From the NCBI GenBank assembly GCA_002454125.1, contig DKII01000045.1, forward strand, positions 1 to 9,637: a stretch of DNA of 9,637 bases. The letters are read 5' to 3'. Origin of the DNA: Novosphingobium sp. UBA6722 (GTDB taxonomy: Bacteria > Pseudomonadota > Alphaproteobacteria > Sphingomonadales > Sphingomonadaceae). This document shows, piece after piece, positions 7,090-9,637 of this stretch (its first letter is position 1; each line of letters starts with the position of its first letter). The translations under genes and the position numbers were made by a program. The notes under the pieces are model-generated. The model worked only from the letters and a program-made list of their open reading frames with translations. It had not been told where the DNA came from and did no database searches.

Positions 7090-7690
7090 CGCGCAGGATC
7101 CATTCTCCGGGCGGGTGGTTGCGGGCGCGGAACAGTTCGGCGTGCCAGGCGGGTGTGCCGGGGGCCTGGGGATTCCAGCGCGGCGAGAGCGAGGCGGCTG
7201 GGCGCAAGGCCCAGCGCTGGCGGGCGGAAGAGAGATCACGCTGTGCCCCCACGCGCACCAGCCACAGCACTGCGCCATGCTTCTCCGCCGCCAGACTGAG
7301 CCGGCGCTGGGCGGTAAGCGAGAGCGCGCGGGGATTGCCGGCCATCTCCCCCACCACGAAGGCCAGGTCGCGGCAGCGCAGCCCTTCCTCCAGCGCGAAC
7401 AGCGCATCCTCTGGCGTGGTGGTGACGACATGGATCAGCCGGTGACGCAGCGCGCGCGGCAGGCCGGGACGATAGGGCCGCCCGGTCTGCCGCAGGCTGG
7501 CACGGTCCTGCACCCACAGCCAGGGCCGCTCATCCCCCGGCACGGCGCGCTGGTTTTCCAGCACTAGGGCAAAGGCCGCGCCGGCACAGTCCTGCGCGCT
7601 GGCAAACAGCTCGGCATGGCTGGCCCCGCCGGGGGCAAGCGCGAGCGCGGCAGGCAGCGCGGGAACAACGGATGGGGCAACAGCAGTCAT
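6992..7690 (-). CDS. imuA: Mutasome accessory protein ImuA (RecA/SulA-like)
   Basis: ImuA is a RecA-like accessory protein needed with ImuB and DnaE2 for SOS mutagenesis; its biochemical role is less clear than that of its partners. The 232-residue product has the alphaproteobacterial ImuA layout: an ALALAPGGASHAELFASAQDCAGAAFAL segment (15-42), a strand WLWVQD (57-62), the RHRLIHVVTTTPEDALFALEEGLRCRDLAFVVGEM core (82-115), the helix LSLTAQRRLSLAAEKHGAVLWLVR (123-146), and a C-terminal WHAELFRARNHPPGEWIL. I see no intact Walker A motif. ATG 7690 is chosen because AGAGGT (7701-7706) lies ten bases upstream and the promoter and LexA box sit directly beyond. The longer open frame to 8032 runs through that promoter and into the divergent gene. 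It is first in the imuA-imuB-dnaE2 operon, and its last 98 nt double as the start of imuB. Confidence 0.92.
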   Translation of the reverse strand: MTAVAPSVVPALPAALALAPGGASHAELFASAQDCAGAAFALVLENQRAVPGDERPWLWVQDRASLRQTGRPYRPGLPRALRHRLIHVVTTTPEDALFALEEGLRCRDLAFVVGEMAGNPRALSLTAQRRLSLAAEKHGAVLWLVRVGAQRDLSSARQRWALRPAASLSPRWNPQAPGTPAWHAELFRARNHPPGEWILRDDGQALVAQPTQQSTHPVDLAGAAGDRPLAAG

Positions 7691-7708
7691 GCGAATCGGG
7701 ACCTCTAT

Positions 7709-7723
7709 GTTCTTATTATGTTC
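7709..7723 (-). promoter_or_regulatory. LexA box upstream of imuA
   Basis: The site reads GTTC, seven bases (TTATTAT), GTTC on the plus strand, which is GAAC-N7-GAAC in the direction of imuA. This is an exact match to the direct-repeat LexA box established for alphaproteobacteria. It begins 19 bases upstream of the imuA ATG and covers the -10 element, so bound LexA would block initiation. It explains SOS control of the whole imuA-imuB-dnaE2 operon. A further GTTC at 7725-7728 and GAAC at 7733-7736 adjoin it and may add half-sites or be chance. Confidence 0.9.
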
Positions 7724-7742
7724 TGTTCCGCAGAACTGGCAA
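7715..7742 (-). promoter_or_regulatory. Sigma-70-type promoter of imuA-imuB-dnaE2
   Basis: Read on the minus strand, TTGCCA (7737-7742) and CATAAT (7715-7720) are separated by 16 bp. Each matches the housekeeping consensus at five of six positions. The -10 lies within the LexA box and the distance to the imuA start gives a short leader of about 18-20 nt. This is a prediction from consensus and context; the transcription start has not been mapped here. Confidence 0.7.
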
Positions 7743-7744
7743 GG

Positions 7745-7770
7745 GGAACCCGGCTGCGTCTGACCCTGTT
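7745..7770 (+). promoter_or_regulatory. Candidate EcfG-type (general stress response) promoter of the stress-protein gene
   Basis: GGAAC at 7745-7749 and TGTT at 7767-7770 are separated by 17 bp, close to the alphaproteobacterial EcfG consensus of GGAAC, 16-17 bp, CGTT; the first base of the -10 differs. Transcription would start near 7777, leaving a leader of about 28 nt before the ATG at 7805. It reads away from the imuA promoter, and its -35 begins three bases beyond that promoter's -35. The match is short, so it stays a candidate, but the downstream product is a general-stress-type protein, which agrees with it. Confidence 0.5.
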
Positions 7771-7790
7771 TGGCTCCTGCATCATCAAAG

Positions 7791-7796
7791 AAGGAG
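7791..7796 (+). promoter_or_regulatory. Ribosome-binding site fixing the start of the stress-protein gene
   Basis: AAGGAG lies eight bases before the ATG at 7805. It decides the start against the open frame that extends upstream to 7616, which would run through the divergent promoter region and antisense to imuA. Confidence 0.88.
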
Positions 7797-7804
7797 ACGA
7801 AGCA

Positions 7805-8281
7805 ATGCACTATGACCAGGGCGATCCCGCAGAGCTCAAGGAAAAGTTCTGGAAGGCGCTCGCCGCATCGCCCTTCCTGATGCTCCAGCTCGATGCAGAG
7901 CCTGACAGCGCGGCCCCGATGACGGCGCAACTCGACAAGGACGCCAATTCGGCAATCTGGTTCTTCACTTCGCCCGACAACCGCTTTGCCACCGGCGGCC
8001 CGGCCACAGGCACGTTCAGCAGCAAGGGCCACGATGCCTTCGCCCGGATCACCGGCGAGCTGTCGGAAGAAACCAGCCGGGAACGCAAGGATGCACTGTG
8101 GTCCAACATGATCGAGGCCTGGTTTCCCGAAGGCAAGGACAGCGCCATGCTGCTGCGCATGGACTTGGGTGACGCCGCAATCTGGGCTGGCGAACTGGGC
8201 GCAATCAACACCGCCAAGATGTTTCTCGGCATGAACGTGCGCGACAATATCAAGGGCGGCTACACCGAAACCCAGCTGTAA
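7805..8281 (+). CDS. General stress protein 26-like, pyridoxamine 5'-phosphate oxidase-like flavin-binding protein
   Basis: The 158-residue product fits the small split-barrel family often annotated as general stress protein 26 or pyridoxamine 5'-phosphate oxidase-like. Members bind FMN or FAD, but few have a proven reaction. Features seen are the N-terminal helix (AELKEKFWKALAASPF, 9-24), the first strands with FLMLQLDAEPDSAAPMTAQLD, the conserved IWFFTSPDN (51-59), GTFSSKGHDAFARITGELSEE (69-89), and a late WSNMIEAWFPEGKDSAMLLRMDLGDAAIWAG (99-129). The C-terminus NIKGGYTETQL is also typical. There is no signal peptide or membrane span, so it is cytoplasmic. A strong AAGGAG fixes the start, and an EcfG-like promoter upstream suggests general-stress control. 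It is not homologous to the mutasome genes it faces. It ends before a hairpin at 8314-8342. It is unlikely to be the biosynthetic PdxH, which is longer. Confidence 0.88.
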   Translation: MHYDQGDPAELKEKFWKALAASPFLMLQLDAEPDSAAPMTAQLDKDANSAIWFFTSPDNRFATGGPATGTFSSKGHDAFARITGELSEETSRERKDALWSNMIEAWFPEGKDSAMLLRMDLGDAAIWAGELGAINTAKMFLGMNVRDNIKGGYTETQL

Positions 8282-8310
8282 CCGGATCGATCCCTTCGAC
8301 CCGACAATGA

Positions 8311-8342
8311 AAAGGGCCGCTTCCCTTGCCAGGAAGCGGCCC
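8311..8342 (-). terminator. Rho-independent terminator of the permease gene, possibly bidirectional
   Basis: A perfect 11-bp GC-rich stem pairs 8314-8324 (GGGCCGCTTCC) with 8332-8342 (GGAAGCGGCCC) around a seven-base loop. On the minus strand it is followed by TTTTCATTG, so it fits termination of the permease transcript, whose stop is 36 bp away. On the plus strand it follows the stress-protein gene by about 30 bp but has no T-run after it, so termination in that direction would be weaker. Confidence 0.85.
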
Positions 8343-8377
8343 CACTCTCCCCACCCTTGCGGGCGAACGGGTTTGCC

Positions 8378-9637
8378 TTAGTCGAGGCTGGCACCAGGCA
8401 GCGGCGGAACCGGCTGCGGCGGGATGCCGGCATCCTGTTCATGCACTTCCACCAGCCCGCGGCCGACGTGGCTCTTGCGGCGGCCATAGGAGAAGTAGAC
8501 CACCAGGCCGATCGCCGCCCAGCCCAGGAACATCAGTTCCGTGTAACCCGACAGGTTGAAGAACAGGTAGGCGCAGCCCAGCACGGCGGCCGGACCAACC
8601 AGCCAGATCGCCGGCGTACGGAACGGACGGTGGCGATCTGCCGCAGTGCGGCGCAGGATCAGCACACCGATCGCAACGGTCATAAAGGCGAACAGCGTGC
8701 CCGAGTTCGAGATGTCAGCCAGCTGCCCAACCGGGAAGAAGGCCGCCGCCATGGTCACGAAGACGCCGGTGATCATGGTCACCACGTGCGGAGTCTTGAA
8801 CTTCGGGTGCACCTTGGCCAACCCTTCGGGCAGCAGGCCATCACGGGCCATCACGAAGAAGATGCGGGTCTGACCGAACAGCATCATCAGCACGACCGAC
8901 GGCAGCGCCAGGAAGGCCGCGAGGCCGATCAGGTTGCCGACATTGACGTAACCGATCTCACGCAGCACGTGGGCCAAGGCTTCGTCCGAGCAGACCAGCG
9001 GGGTGTTGCCCGCACCGGCCAGCGCAGCGCACTGCGCCTGCAGTTCCTTGCTGCCGGTGGCTAGCGCTTGTCCGGCCGAATCCATCACCGGCTGCGCACC
9101 CATGGCGCCAATCGCGCCCGAAGCCACCAGCAGGTAGAAGATCGTGCAGATCACCAGGCTGCCGATCAGGCCGATCGGCATGTTGCGCTGCGGATTCTTG
9201 GTTTCCTCCGCTGCGGTCGAAACCGCGTCGAAGCCGACATAGGCGAAGAAGATCGAGGCCGCGGCGCCGACGATGCCCATCCCCGAATATTGGCCGAACA
9301 GGCCATTGGGGGCGAACGGCGACAGGTTGGCCGACTTGATGACAGGCAGGGTGATGACGATGAAGACCGTCAGGGCGATGACCTTGATCGCGACCAGGAT
9401 CGCGTTGACGCGGGCCGACTCCGTCGTGCCGACCATCAGCAGAGCCGTCACCAGCAGGGCCACGACGATGGCGGGGATGTTGACGATCCCGGCCGTGAAG
9501 TCAGGTGTGGGGATGAAGCCGTTCATCGACCAAGTCGGCCCGGCGGATAGAAGGTCGGGGAAATCAAACTTGAACCCGTTTTCTATCAGACCCAGCACAT
9601 AACCCGACCAACCGACCGACACGGCCGAGGCCGCCAC
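8378..9637 (-). CDS. APC-superfamily amino acid permease (N-terminus outside the window)
   Basis: This is an inner-membrane amino acid transporter of the APC superfamily, closest in feel to the cationic amino acid transporter/YhdG-type permeases; the substrate cannot be told from sequence. The 419 residues inside the window run from VAASAVSVGWSGYV to a polar, proline-rich tail (PPQPVPPLPGASLD). The first spans, probably about 80-100 residues, are beyond the edge. Hydrophobic spans are near fragment residues 53-70, 77-100, 120-140, 155-178, 235-262, 284-302, 314-328, 343-362 and 366-385. FFAYVGFDAVSTAAEETKNPQRNMP (130-154) is a hallmark of this family. The loop at about 179-235 is long and has two cysteines, C203 and C216. 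The last gene product residues are hydrophilic and probably cytoplasmic. A strong terminator follows. Confidence 0.9.
   Translation of the reverse strand: MAASAVSVGWSGYVLGLIENGFKFDFPDLLSAGPTWSMNGFIPTPDFTAGIVNIPAIVVALLVTALLMVGTTESARVNAILVAIKVIALTVFIVITLPVIKSANLSPFAPNGLFGQYSGMGIVGAAASIFFAYVGFDAVSTAAEETKNPQRNMPIGLIGSLVICTIFYLLVASGAIGAMGAQPVMDSAGQALATGSKELQAQCAALAGAGNTPLVCSDEALAHVLREIGYVNVGNLIGLAAFLALPSVVLMMLFGQTRIFFVMARDGLLPEGLAKVHPKFKTPHVVTMITGVFVTMAAAFFPVGQLADISNSGTLFAFMTVAIGVLILRRTAADRHRPFRTPAIWLVGPAAVLGCAYLFFNLSGYTELMFLGWAAIGLVVYFSYGRRKSHVGRGLVEVHEQDAGIPPQPVPPLPGASLD

Noticed and set aside
7090..7431. Upstream extension of the imuB open frame to an ATG at 7431
   Set aside because: The added 114 residues are rich in R, P, W and C and lie antiphase within imuA; the conserved ImuB N-terminus begins just after the ATG at 7089.
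7616..7804. Upstream extension of the stress-protein open frame
   Set aside because: It runs through the divergent promoters and antisense to imuA; the strong ribosome-binding site at 7791-7796 fixes the start at 7805.

Overview
The window looks like a chromosomal segment of a GC-rich alphaproteobacterium, most likely a sphingomonad (Sphingomonadales). The grounds are a pst-phoU-phoB cluster, an imuA-imuB-dnaE2 mutagenesis operon behind a direct-repeat LexA box of the alphaproteobacterial GTTC-N7-GTTC type, a candidate EcfG-type general-stress promoter, and overall protein flavour. The taxonomic call is inference; there is no rRNA or other marker here.

Layout. (1) Positions 1-1626, plus strand: the 3' end of pstB, then phoU and phoB, packed with a 1-nt overlap and a 1-nt gap. 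This is the tail of a phosphate uptake and signalling operon. (2) 1672-2016, plus strand: a small orphan membrane protein with distinctly lower GC. (3) 7690-2040, minus strand: imuA, imuB and dnaE2, each overlapping the next (98 nt, then 8 nt), read from one promoter whose -10 is covered by a perfect LexA box. Together they make the SOS-induced translesion mutasome: DnaE2 is the polymerase, ImuB the catalytically dead Y-family-like clamp adapter, ImuA the RecA-like accessory protein. (4) 7691-7804: a 114-bp divergent control region with the SOS promoter facing left and a candidate EcfG-type general-stress promoter facing right. (5) 7805-8281, plus strand: a general-stress-protein-26-like flavin-binding protein. 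(6) 8311-8342: a strong hairpin terminator. (7) 8378-9637, minus strand: the C-terminal 420 codons of an APC-superfamily amino acid permease, cut by the window edge.

The most unusual item is inside dnaE2. An approximately 117-120 bp element, made of two inverted copies of a GC-rich palindromic unit, sits at about 4894-5012 in the PHP-domain coding region. It preserves the reading frame and adds about 40 low-complexity residues. It resembles a REP/BIME-like or RPE-like palindromic element captured as protein-coding sequence. I found no RNA genes, CRISPR array, transposase gene or replication origin.
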